From: Batillaria attramentaria
Lineage: Eukaryota > Mollusca > Gastropoda > Batillariidae
NCBI GenBank assembly: GCA_018292915.2
Contig: JACVVK020000055.1
Coordinates: 1,075,501 to 1,139,500, forward strand
DNA length: 64,000 bases
Direction of reading: 5' to 3'
Part shown: positions 21,538-31,921 of the stretch, piece after piece
Layout of the letters: every line of letters begins with the position of its first letter
Numbering within the stretch: position 1 is the stretch's first letter
Made by a program: the position numbers and the translations under genes
The notes under the pieces: generated by a model
Database searches by the model: none
Seen by the model: only the letters and a program-made list of their open reading frames with translations
What the model was told of the DNA's origin: nothing

Positions 21538-22557
21538 TCAGTTCAGTACTAGCAAAGTGCATGGAAATTATGTAGAGCACAACCTCAAGTCAGTAGTATG
21601 TGACTGAATTCATTTCAATTGTTATGAGGTATGTTAATCACACGGCAAACATGTTTTCAAGGTCAAGGTCACTGGTTTGTCTATTTACTCCAAAACATTT
21701 TACTTCATCACTCAGAATAAGCATTTTGATGCTGCTCACTTTTGTCCCCGTGATTTGATGAGTTCACAGCATCCTCAGAATAAAAATATGACAGCAAAAT
21801 CTTCATAACTCAAGCGTGACCTTGACCTTTACTAGAGGTCACCAGAAAGGCATTCTTATCAATGCATATATTGGTCAAATGTTATGCCAAAAGTTGTATT
21901 TACAAAATTTTCACCCAGTCTCTATGACCTTTACTCCCAAGGTCAAGGTCACCAAAGGTGTACACAAGAAATCTTCTCATACGAACATCGTTTGTGCTAA
22001 TTTTGTTTTGCCTGGTGCTTGTGACTGCTTGTTCCTTTGCTTATTCTAACAGAGCGATGAAAAAAATGTTTGGGAGTAAACAGACAAACCGATGACCTTG
22101 ACCTTGTAGACATGTTTGCCGTGTGATTAACATACGTCATACTATTTGAAATGAATTCAGCCACTTACTACTGTAGACTTGGGGTTGTGTTCTACATACT
22201 TTCCATCACACTTTGCCAGTAATGTATGCCAGTATTTTTCATCCGTAAATTTGAGAATGTCCAAAAAAGCAAAATAACGGCGTTTGTTCCCAAGGAAAAA
22301 CACGTTGAAAATAAAAGAGATTTCACAGATTTGCTTTTTTTTATATATATATATTTGCATTCGCGTAATATTATTTTCCTTGAAGTTTCATATTAAGTTT
22401 GTCTAATTTTTGTACCTGTACCTCAAAACAAAAATTAATGAAAATGTCCGACATTTTCTGAATGCGTTTAAATTTGAGGCAAAAAGGTACACTTAAAATA
22501 GTATTTTAGGGATGCTGGACCATTTCTTTAAAGCATGATGTGCGTCTGCACATGATC
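20818..22557. mobile_element. Foldback (long inverted repeat) element, ~1.7 kb
   Basis: The outer ends are AGATCATGTGCAGACG (20,818) and its complement ending at 22,557. Left arm 20,818-21,133 pairs with 22,235-22,557. After an interrupting LINE fragment, the arm resumes at about 21,535-21,710 and pairs with 22,065-22,215. The central loop (about 21,710-22,065) has no coding frame but repeats AAGGTCAAGGTCA and its complement. Flanks resemble the undisturbed site near 19,325-19,340, so it probably inserted into a copy of that repeat. This architecture fits a non-autonomous foldback DNA element; the family is unknown. Confidence 0.75.
21135..21520 (-). mobile_element. 5'-truncated Rex1-like LINE 3' end
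   Basis: Matches 35,363-35,690, the 3' untranslated region of the LINE at 35.4-37.6 kb, in the same minus orientation. On the plus strand it begins with a (TTCAA)n tail (21,132-21,185), then TTTATTGTCTGTCGATGGC, a long CA tract (about 21,231-21,314), and conserved sequence to AAAATCTATACATAC, then a CATA tract. Insertion interrupts the left arm of the foldback, so it is younger than that element. Confidence 0.8.
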
Positions 22558-22990
22558 TGTCAAGCGTAGCAACTGTCAGCCCGGTCCCCATCAGTAAGAG
22601 AATTGGCGTCTATATGGAAAAAGGAAGATTTGATAACCGAGAGCCGCTACAGGCAAATCTGTTGTCATTTCGTTGGACCACCGCAGGTTGTTTGGCCTAA
22701 CATATCCAGTAGTCAAACTTGAAGTGTGTGCACAATACCTCCTGCAGCGGCGTCATTTGTAATCTTTGCTGTGTATAGTCAATTTTTGTACCCAACCACA
22801 ATATGGATTCCCCTCATTACCACTCACAGGGACATAGTGGATGGGCTAGTAACACGTAAGTGCCAAGCCTCTCCTCTAAAAGTTGGTCAATAACAAAATA
22901 CGCTGTGTACACTGTGGCTGTCATATCAGGCTACTTGGTAATCTACTCCCGTAGTGGTTAATGCTCTGTTTAATTAGAAAAAGGTATTTT
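22558..22990. other. Repeat segment and unassigned sequence
   Basis: The first ~108 bp repeats 19,334-19,440. The rest shows no gene and no second copy in this window. Confidence 0.5.
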
Positions 22991-23818
22991 AAGCAGTGAA
23001 GAGTTCATGAAATTTGATGTGGGATGCACGTTTTCCTTCTTCTGGGATCACTCTACTTTTCCCAGTATGTAAAACATACAAGTTAAAACTGGTTGCTGCT
23101 AGCAACCCCCACGCAGCATGTAATGAAGGAAATGGAAAAAATGGGTAAAAATAATGACCGCTGTAAAGAAGACGTGCTTGTTTAGATTCACGGATCTTTC
23201 TTCATACGACTAGTCATTGTCTTTTCCACCAAGACAAATGTTTAAAAGGAAATTGAATCAAGTGTAGCAATTATGGCAGGCTCTTTTGGTAAGCACCGCT
23301 TTCAGTCCATATAGGGAACTGATAGCTTCAATTAACGGCCATCTATTAGCAATGAATCTCTCATACAAGTTCCGGAAGATAATTCTGAAACACCGAGCAT
23401 GTGCCTGAATATTTGCATCATATTATACTTGTTTTCGCGGATACACCTTATCACAGCAACCGATCAAGTGTCCCTACTCCCATCATTACGCATACTCAGC
23501 CATTATTGAACAGGTTGCACTTTCGATGGCTGTTTGTGACAAAAGTACAATAGAGATTTCAATGAACTTTTGATATGACACAACTGGGATACTATTCTTA
23601 AGTGTGCACTGCTCTTTGAGAAAAACCGTTCACTACTCACAACGCAGCAACTACTTTAATAAGTACACCCCCAAAATATCGCTCACTTGGATATCATATT
23701 CCATACTTACCTGCACATTCGGTGACAAGGGAACTTCACAACACCAAAGAAGCGGTTCCTGGCTTAAATTGTTCAATGTTCGTAAATGTTTTGCGCAATA
23801 CATGTCACCTGCAGTGAC
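22991..23818 (+). repeat. Dispersed repeat family D, copy 2
   Basis: Starts AAGCAGTGAAGAGTTC and covers both the 5' portion (matching 31,855-31,921 and 35,055-35,362) and the 3' portion (matching 37,582 onwards). It ends at CCTGCAGTGAC, where copies 1 and 3 continue differently. Because it is uninterrupted, it serves as the empty-site reference for the two LINE insertions in copy 3. Confidence 0.85.
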
Positions 23819-24984
23819 ATACAATGTGACAGATGCAGATCAAAGCAGTAGAAAACCAGTTGTCCTCAAAAACTCTCAAAACCACACCAGGCACCATGCA
23901 AATCCACCAAGTTTTTGTTGTCTCACCAGGAAACATTAAAGTCAGGGATGTTAGCTGCACATGCACTTAGAACACATGTCCTGATCACAGTTTCCGGGAT
24001 TTTTGTGTGTCTCCTTGGGTTTAGACTGTAATGCTGGCAAAAGAAAAAAGGCTGATGGTGTGAGAATGAAAGCTGATTCTGGTCCTGGCACTACCAGCAG
24101 ACCAAAGACAGTAAATGGACACAGTGCAAGGGAGAAACAGTTTGAGGACAATCTAAAAAAAACTTCAAACCGCACAGACTTTCTGTGAACTACAGGATCT
24201 TTGTAAGGATTTTGACGTGCGGGGTCAAGGAGAACACAGATATATTGAAAGAGACGGGCTAGATTACCAGGGACTGAAACTTTCACGTTTTGTTACCTTT
24301 TGTTTAGATGAGAAAAGATGCTTGTAAGAAGGGGGTTACCATTTTACAATAAGTTTACAACAGAAGAGCGGAGATTTTGTTTTTGCCTTTGTACTTTTCA
24401 GTCCTGTTACCCTTCTCGTCAGTGGTGTTACCAGGTTTCAGTCGTGTTACTGGCAGTTTAAAAAGGGATATGGGACAGCAAATGCTTTGCATTTCAACCC
24501 TTATCTGTAATTGTCTTTTGCTCATGCTTATACTTCCACAGAAAAATATTTTCAACACTTTTGCATCACTTACTCTTCACTTCACTTATAACAAGTATAA
24601 CTAAAAAAAACAAAAACATGTTTCCTAAACAAAATCACAAACTGTTTAAAATGACGTGACCTTTTTTCATTACAAACACAAAAATAGTACTTTTTATGAT
24701 GACCGACAATGTAACTGATAATTAGAGAGTAAAGTCGTCTCTGTTCGTGTTGTCTGTTATTTACAAAAAAAAAAAAAAAAATGAAGAAAATGGTAACACG
24801 ACTGAAAAAAAAACAAGAATCAATTTTCTTTATTTATTTTTATTTACCAATCTGGTTTGAATTAAAGTGACAGACTGCACGTATGAAAGCTATGACTTCA
24901 GTACAACAAATAAAATGTATCAAGAAAGTGCTTGAAGTATGTTTATTTTTGACTGTGCATTGGGTTGAGATTCTCCAAAAAATT
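23819..24984. other. Unassigned, with one possible coding exon
   Basis: At 24,026-24,188, after TTGGGTTTAG, a frame reads CNAGKRKKADGVRMKAD and ends NRTDFL followed by a stop. It is charged and hydrophilic, but I recognise no family and see no partner exon. An A-run lies at about 24,764-24,781. Nothing else is supported. Confidence 0.3.
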
Positions 24985-26285
24985 AAAAAACACATATATC
25001 AAAATGTGTGACTTATTTTTGGAAAGAAACGATTTTTTCAGTGGTTTTTACATGAAAAAGCATGCTGATTCCAAATCCGACGAGTGCAAGACTGTAAATG
25101 TTGACGGTTTTGAAAGAGAGGCTGAACAAGAAACTTACATTGCTTCTTTGTACCGCGTACATGAGGTACAGTAATAATAATAATAATAATAATTTTATTT
25201 ATAAAGCGCATATTCATGTAAGATTACATGCTCTAAGCGCTAACGAAAATTTAACAGACAATAAAAACAGTCAAAAAGCAATATGCAATAACGAGGAATA
25301 CCCCAGAATGAAAAACTGACAAAAGATCAACAGTCAGGATAGTGAAAACTCAATGAGATCTTCTCTGAACCTTTTTCAGTACAAATATGCTTAACTAACT
25401 TTTCGCCAAAAACCAGAGATTTTCAGTGGTTTCCATATGAGAAAAGGGTTCTGATTCCAAATCCGACGAGTGCCAGACTGTAAATGTTACGCATTTCGAA
25501 GGAGATGCTAAAATTCAAAATGGCCGACTAAACCTTAAAACGCGTTGTTTTGCCGCATAATGAAAATTGTACAACTTATTATTCAAGAGAAACGAAGTTT
25601 TTAAAAGGTTTTCACATGAAAAAAGGATGCTGATTCCGAATCCGACGAGTGCCAGACAGTAATATTTAGCATTTTGACTGAATAAAGGCTGAAAATCGAA
25701 ACGGACGCCAAAAACTGTAAACGCGTTGCTTGTCCGCAAAAAAATGAAAATCAAGAATTTATTCTTCGACAAAAACGAGTTTTTAAAGTGGTGCAGAATC
25801 CGATTTTTATGAGTGCTAAACTGCAAATACTGTAAACATTTCGAAAGAGGCTGAAATTCAAAATGGCCGCCCAACATCATAAAACGCGTAGTTTTGCCGC
25901 ATAAGTGAAAACCAATAACTAGTTTTCTGAAGAAACGTGATATTTCCGCGGTTTTTGTATGAAAAATGGGTGATGATTCCGATTCTGATGAGTTACATAC
26001 TGTAAATGATGAAAATTTTGAAAGAGATCCTGAAATTCACAAATGCCTAAAAAGAAACTGCATTGCATTAATTGTTTTGCCGAAGCAAGAACTTCTTTTC
26101 GGTAAAACACGAGATTTTCCTGTGGTTTCTTTGTGCGAAAAGTGTGCTGATTCTGATTCCGAAGAGTGCCAGACTGTTATTGTTTCGCATTTTGAAAGAG
26201 AGGCTGAAATTCAACATGACCGCCACCCCCAAAAAATAATGCGTAAAAACACGCGTTGTATTCTTGCAAATAATTATGAAAAACG
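24985..26285 (+). repeat. Degenerate ~175 bp satellite, six units
   Basis: The landmark GATTCC.A.TCCGA.GAGT recurs at 25,067, 25,453, 25,632, 25,796, 25,975 and 26,149. Spacing is 179, 164, 179 and 174 bp for the last five. Each unit also carries a GTGGTTT..CATGAAAAA segment, a GACTGTAAATGTT segment, a GAAAGAGAGGCTGAAATTCA segment, and an A-rich tract with GCGT. Units differ at many positions, so this is an old array. A LINE tail interrupts it at 25,171-25,320. Confidence 0.8.
25171..25320 (-). mobile_element. CR1/L2-like LINE 3' tail
   Basis: On the minus strand this ends GCGCTTTATAAATAAAATT(ATT)n. It matches the 3' end of the LINE at 31,700-31,850 and the copy at 55,943-56,082. The tail is the (TAA)n run at 25,172-25,193 on the plus strand. 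It is a 5'-truncated copy of about 150 bp inside the satellite. Confidence 0.8.
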
Positions 26286-26559
26286 ATAACTTCTTTTTGT
26301 TAAAAGAACATGACTTTTTGCACTGTCTTGTCTGACAGAAGCTGAATCTAAATATACTACTCCACATTTGCTTTGCATCACTATTCGTTTTTGGATTGAT
26401 AAACGTCCACTGTTGTTTCTTTTTACGGGTACGGGCATGATTATTGACTGTAATGGCATTGCCAACTTCGTGAATTGTGTGCACGCCATGCATCATAATG
26501 CAGTTGACCACCATAACTCTCAAATTTGCTCGTGAATAGTGCTCATGGCAAAATCTGGT

Positions 26560-27700
26560 TTAGTGATGGGAAAAAGATTAGTGTCATTTTGGTATTGCTT
26601 GGTGCTACACTATGCTTCGACAACTGCTCCAGAGACGTTTGACTGACACTGAGATGGCCAGAGGTGTCGGGATGCTTGAGGCTGGATCTTCTCAGCGTCA
26701 ATGTCACGCAAAGTGTCATCTCACGACTATGGAATCGCTACCAGACTACAGGGACTGTCTCACGAAGGCATTCTGGTGGCAGAACTCGGATCACAACTCA
26801 GCGCGAAGACAGATTCCTCGTCATGCAGGCTCACCGACACCTTTCTGGTACGCGACGCAGCTCCAAAATGACCTCCGCCACGCAACTGGGACTCGGGTTT
26901 CCACTGAAACTGTGAGGAGGAGACTTCATGAGGCTGGCCTGAGCTCCAGAGCCCCTGCAATCCGTGTTCCTTTGACTCAGCAGCACAGGAGAGGAAGACT
27001 TGCCTGGGAACAGCAGCAGGCAAGGTGGACCGTCGCGGAATGGACGCCCGTCTTGTTCACGGACGAGTCAAGGCCGGTTTTGCCTGGACATGACAGATCG
27101 TCGCCAGAGAGTGTGGAGACGTAGAAATCAACGATTCCACAATGCCTTTGTGGCCCAGCACGACCGGCATGGCGGCGGTTCCCTGATGGTCTGGGGTGGC
27201 ATCAGTGTTCAGGGCAAGACCGACCTCCACGTGTTCTGGAACGGCACGCTGACGGCAATACGGTACCGGGATGATATTTTGGACCCTGTCGTGAGACCCT
27301 ACGCTGGCATCATTGGTCCAGAGTTCATTCTCATGGACGACAACTCCCGCCCACACAGAGCACGCATTGTGGACCAGTACCTTGAAGAGGAATCCATGGA
27401 GCGCATGGAGTGGCCAGCCAGGTCCCCGGATCTTAATCCAACTGAACATGTTTGGGACATGATCGGACGAGCTGTACGTGCACCTGTCAACCCACCACGC
27501 ACGCTGGCGCAGCTTGGACAGGCCCTTCAGCAGGAGTGGGACTAGATCCCCCAACAGACGATCCGGAACCTCATCTGTTTCATGAGGCGGCGCTGTCAGG
27601 CAGCCACGAGGGGGTCACACGCGATACTGACATTCCATTTCAGCTATTTCAGCAACACCTTGTTCGCTTTTGAATGATACCACCTTTTTCTGCCCATATG
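26560..27700 (+). mobile_element. Tc1-type element, degenerate
   Basis: Contains the broken transposase at 26,612-27,620. Possible inverted ends are GGGAAAAAGATTAGTGTCATT near 26,568 and the complement of GAATGATACCACCTTTTTCTG near 27,673-27,693. They pair only approximately, and no clear TA duplication was established, so the limits are estimates. Confidence 0.55.
26612..27620 (+). pseudogene. Tc1/mariner transposase (DD34E), multiply frameshifted
   Basis: The protein cuts and rejoins DNA at TA sites. Matches in order: LTDTEMARGVGMLEAG; the second helix-turn-helix part with QSVISRLWNRYQTTG and SGGRTRITTQ; VSTETVRRRLHEAGL and RVPLTQQHRRGRLAW; the catalytic LFTDESR, FILMDDNSRPHRA and SPDLNPTEHVWD. 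Thirty-four residues separate the second Asp and the Glu, as in Tc1. The frame changes near 26,695, near 26,880 and at about 27,072 (four extra bases, CCGG, after GACGAGTCAAGG). A TAG at 27,543 then interrupts QEWD/IPQQTIRNL. All three acidic residues survive, but no complete protein can be made. Confidence 0.85.
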
Positions 27701-28160
27701 CTGAATATCCCTGATTTTGAGGGTAGGCTGGGACGTCTGTCTTTTCAACTGTTTTCTGAATGAAATTTTCGGTTATGATTGTTCTGTTTTGTTGCATTAT
27801 GCCCGAGGATTGCAATGTATTTACCTCAATGAAATAAAAGCAAATTGTCTATTCAACAGTCTTTGTCTTGTAGTGATGCAAAGCAAATGTGCAATCGACA
27901 TTGTGTACCCCTGCCGTACATAGACTCATTGCATTTTCTTTTCACTTGCCCTCTTCGAATCGGGTTTTCCCGGGCGAGTCAACTTTAAAGACGGCGGGGA
28001 AAGAGTGTGCAAAGCTCTGACGTCAGTAGCACAGTAAAACTTTTTTTTTTTTTGACGCAATCAATGTTCCTCAGTCTTTTGACAGAAGGGGCTCCGGGCT
28101 GATTCTTTTTTCTGGAATTACAAAATTTGCCCAACCTTTCCAGTTTGGCACCCGACGGAT
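27701..28160. other. No gene recognised
   Basis: Holds a T-run at 28,040-28,053 and no supported coding frame. It lies between the Tc1-type element and a LINE whose 5' boundary is not visible. Confidence 0.5.
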
Positions 28161-28172
28161 ATCTGAAGAGAC

Positions 28173-30402
28173 GTGATGGACCTTCACAAATCTGCAAAAA
28201 AAATCTCATATATGATTCAAAGCAGGGTGGTGCATGACCGTAAGAAGGAGTGTCGCTCTATTATCGGTGAAGAAAATTATGATATTGCATTTCTCACAGA
28301 GACCTGGCTCCGCCCATTAGGTAATGAGAGTGACATAACTTCACTGACGCCTACACCACAATATCCTTTCCCCGCTCCACTGGTCCTGGTGGTGGGATTG
28401 CCATTGTACTAAAACAGTCTATCGCTAATCACGTTTTGTCAACATCCAACACTAAAACTTTTCGAACAATGGAAGTCTGTGAAATGCGCCTAGTTCATCA
28501 AAATAGATGCATGGTATTTATCTGTTTATACCGCCCCCCCCCCCCGCCCCCCAGTAACAAGAACAATGTCACCAACAGCATGTTCATTGAAGAATTCTCA
28601 GATTTACTCAAATCCTGTATTTCCTGGGATTGTCTATACATTGTTGGTGACTTTAACTTTTATTATGATTCCACTGCTGATGCACAAGTAAATACCTTTA
28701 AAAAAATCTACTCCATGGTCAAAGTTAAGACCAACTTGTTACTGCATCAACTCATCGTTTGCCTGATTACCAACAGGACTAGTGACTAGTCTACATATAT
28801 CTGACAAACTAATTTCAGATCACTTTGTTATTTCTCTAAATGTCTGTTTTCCCAAACCTCATAAACTAACTAAAACAATAACCTCTCGCAACTTAAGAGC
28901 CCTGCACATCGATAAGTTCAAATCAGATATATTGAAAATTGTATCCACTACTGTCAGTACTAACCCTCAAACTCTAGCTGACATGTACGACAACAAACTC
29001 CGAAAATTATTAGACCAACATGCACCTGAAAATACAAGAGTAATTAACGAACGTCCATCAGCCACGTGGATGATAGATGACATTAAAAAGGCCAAACAAA
29101 AGCGGCGATGTGCAGAGCGACGGTGGCGCAAATCTGGTTTATCTATACATCGGCAAATATACGCTCATCATCGTAACCTAGTAACCACTCTGATCTGTAA
29201 AACCGAAAGACACTTCATCTGCAATCGCATAAAAAATGCGGCGTCTACCAATGAGCTGATTCGACTAACTGGCCAACTATTGGGGAAGATAAATGATGTT
29301 ATTTTTCCATCTAAAATTCCTATGAGTGAATTGCCTGACAAATTTAATTCTTATTTTACTAGGAAGATCGAGACCATAAGAAGTAATTTGAACTCTACCT
29401 CACGGCAAACTTCTAATCCTGTTTTCTCAGCTCAGCTGGCTGCCTTTAAACCTGTTTCTGCTGAGCAAGATAAAAGAAACCATTCTTAAAATGCCGAAAA
29501 AATCCTGTGAACTTGATCCAATTCTTACAACACTTCTCCTTGACTGCCTTGATGAACTACTTCCTCTAGTGACATATATAATAAATACTTCCCTGTCTTC
29601 TGGTGTTGTTCCTCAGTGCTTCAAACATGCTCTTATAAGACCCACACGTAAAAAATCGACATCTGAACATGAAGATCTAAAGAGTTACCGACCGCTTTCT
29701 AATCTTCTTCTTTTTTATCGAAGGTTCTGGAACAGAAGGTCCTATCGCAACTACTAAATCATTTAATTGATCATAAACTTCTAGAACCCAACCAGTCAGC
29801 TTACTTGAAAGGTCACAGTACAGAAACAGCTCTGTTACGTGTAGTAAATGATCTTTTGAATGCCTCTGATATTGGTCAGGTATCCATCTTATCTCTATCA
29901 GCTGCTTTTGATACTGTTGATCACATTATCTTACTTCAAAGACTCTCCACCTCATTTGGCTTGTCTGGCAAGGTACTTTCCTGGTTTGATTCGTATTTGG
30001 AAAATCGTACACAATCCGTCTCAGTAAATGGTATTAATTCTACATCTCTGCCTGTGCGCTATGGAGTTCCCAAAGGCTCGGTCCTTGGTCCTATTCTCTT
30101 CACATTATACATGAAACCCCTCAGTTCTGTTTTTACAATCACAAATATTTCATACCACTTTTTTGCTGATGACTCGCAGCTGCATAAATCTTCTACTCCT
30201 ACTAATTTACCTAACCTTATTACTGGTGTCCTCTTCAATTGAAGCTGTGGAAGAATTGTTCAGTGAGAATAAATTAAAAATGAATGAAGAGAAGACAGAG
30301 GTCATAGCCGTTGGCACCAGACAGAACCTAAAGACAACATCTACACAATCACTCAACATCTTTAATATTAGTGTACCATTTTCTAAGACAGTGAAGGATC
30401 TA
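28173..30402 (+). pseudogene. CR1/L2-group LINE, endonuclease and reverse transcriptase
   Basis: The ORF2-type protein nicks target DNA and copies its own RNA. Endonuclease signatures in order: AFLTETWL, YIVGDFNFYYD and LISDHFVI. Reverse-transcriptase signatures: LKSYRPLSNL, QSAYLKGHSTETALLRVVND, SAAFDTVDH, YGVPKGSVLGPILF and FADDSQLH. The sequence then reaches MNEEKTEVIAVG and breaks off at VKDLG. The open pieces lie in changing frames, with shifts near 28,400, 28,780, 29,470, 29,720 and 30,220. A C-run at 28,535-28,548 may have caused one. SLSAAFD is about three residues shorter than the usual form before the catalytic Asp. Its 3' part reappears at 31,330, so ~0.9 kb of foreign DNA interrupts it and the thumb region is missing. 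Confidence 0.85.
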
Positions 30403-30412
30403 GGGGGAGGCA

Positions 30413-30524
30413 CCCGATGTTCCCCCAGGTCTATGTTCCCCCAGGCCTATGTTCCCCCAGGTCTATGTTCCCCCAGGACTATGTTCCCCCAGGAATGACA
30501 TTTCTGTCCTGGGGGAACATCGGG
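30413..30524. repeat. Minisatellite closed by a perfect 17 bp inverted repeat
   Basis: CCCGATGTTCCCCCAGG at 30,413-30,429 is exactly complementary to 30,508-30,524. Between them, TATGTTCCCCCAGG(N)C recurs four times at 16 bp spacing. The block sits exactly where the LINE frame stops. Confidence 0.9.
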
Positions 30525-31254
30525 ACAGAACTTTGAAATTTCTAGAAATCTAAAATGGAGTAAACTCTGTGTGGGGTGTGTACGTGTGGGGAAAAAAAAG
30601 TTGGAGGAGCGACTGACACAGCTCAAGCAAGAGTTCCATGATGGGGATAGGAACCTGGATGCCTACTGGAGAGCTGTCAGTCACTGTACGATGGAAGCGG
30701 TGTAGACTCGATCAGACAAATGGAACTTCTGGACTCAGATTGTACTCCCCTTTTCAGTTACTTGTTTTGCGCTTCTAGTTAAACTACGAAATTGAGTAGT
30801 TAATACCTTTTCATTTCAATAGAGTTTATGTTATTTGTTCACACCTCTCTCTCCCAACACCCTCCCCGACTCCCCCCATCCCCTCTGTCTCTATCCCTCT
30901 CTCTCTCTGCGTGCGTGTGTGCGTCTTTTCGTGCCCGTCGCACCTTATTTCGAAATCACGCTAGTTTTTACCTTATCTTGCTAAAGTTGTTTAAATGCAG
31001 CTTTTCAGTGTCATGTATAGACAAACTTTTACTGTCATTAAGAAAGTTATGTCAAATGTATAGGAAAAGATAGTTTAATGCTGAACGTAAGCATACTCCG
31101 TGCAAGATATTCTCCAAGTGACCTTTGCAAGCAATGAAAGGTTTTCTATTTTCAGTTTGTTTAAGTGAAATTAATATAAACAAAGTGTTTTAAACTTACG
31201 ATCTGGGCGTTCTCGTGAAGTCTGTTGCATGTACTTCTATTTATGTATTCAAAT

Positions 31255-31305
<51 letters not shown>

Positions 31306-31329
31306 TATCTGTTTCTATGTGTCAGTGTC
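30525..31329. other. Unassigned insert within the LINE
   Basis: No known family recognised. It includes pyrimidine-rich CT tracts (30,893-30,909 and 31,256-31,304). It separates the two parts of the CR1/L2-like LINE. Confidence 0.5.
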
Positions 31330-31852
31330 TGTCTCTTTTCTCTCTCGAAGAATTGAATACAAAGTATCAACCATTTGCCACAGAGCTTTCTATAGCAATG
31401 ATTTACCCAATCACATACATGATTTACTTGTGCCATATGGTGCATCCATCCATTAGTCTTCGTTCTGAAAATTCAAATCTTTTCTCTGTACCTCGATATA
31501 AATTGCATAACTATGGTAGACGTTCTTTTTCCATTTTCGGCCCCCAAAGTTGGAACATGCTGCCATTATCTTTAAGATAAATAAAATCAGAAAGTCCATT
31601 CAAAAAAAGTCTAAAAGCTTACCTATTCAAAGCATATTTGTAATCAAAAAAGTTCAGACAAGATCTCTTTGGGTTTTTTTTTGTTTTTTTTTTGCTTTTT
31701 TTCTCCAGTTTTTGTCATTCTGGGGTATTCCTTGTTTATTGCATATTGCTTTATTCTGTTTTTATTGTCTGTTAAATTTTTGTTAGCGCTTAAAGCATGT
31801 AATCTTATATGAATATGCGCTTTATAAATAAAATAATTATTATTATTACCTA
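31330..31852 (+). mobile_element. CR1/L2-like LINE, C-terminus and 3' tail
   Basis: The frame beginning near 31,335 reads LPNHIHDLL, then after a shift LRSENSNLFSVPRYKLHNYGRR and FGPQSWNMLPLSLR, which is the characteristic end of CR1/L2-group proteins, followed by a stop. The 3' region ends GCGCTTTATAAATAAAATAATTATTATTATTA, the microsatellite-like tail of this LINE. Same orientation as the upstream part at 28,173-30,402. Confidence 0.8.
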
Positions 31853-31854
31853 CT

Positions 31855-31921
31855 TCAAGCAGTGAAGAGTTCATGAAATTTGATGTGGGATGCACGTTTT
31901 CCTTGTTCTGGGATCACTCTA
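31855..31921 (+). repeat. Family D copy 3, part 1
   Basis: AAGCAGTGAAGAGTTC...CTGGGATCACTCTA matches 22,991-23,055. It is interrupted here by the RTE element; its continuation is at 35,055. Confidence 0.9.
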
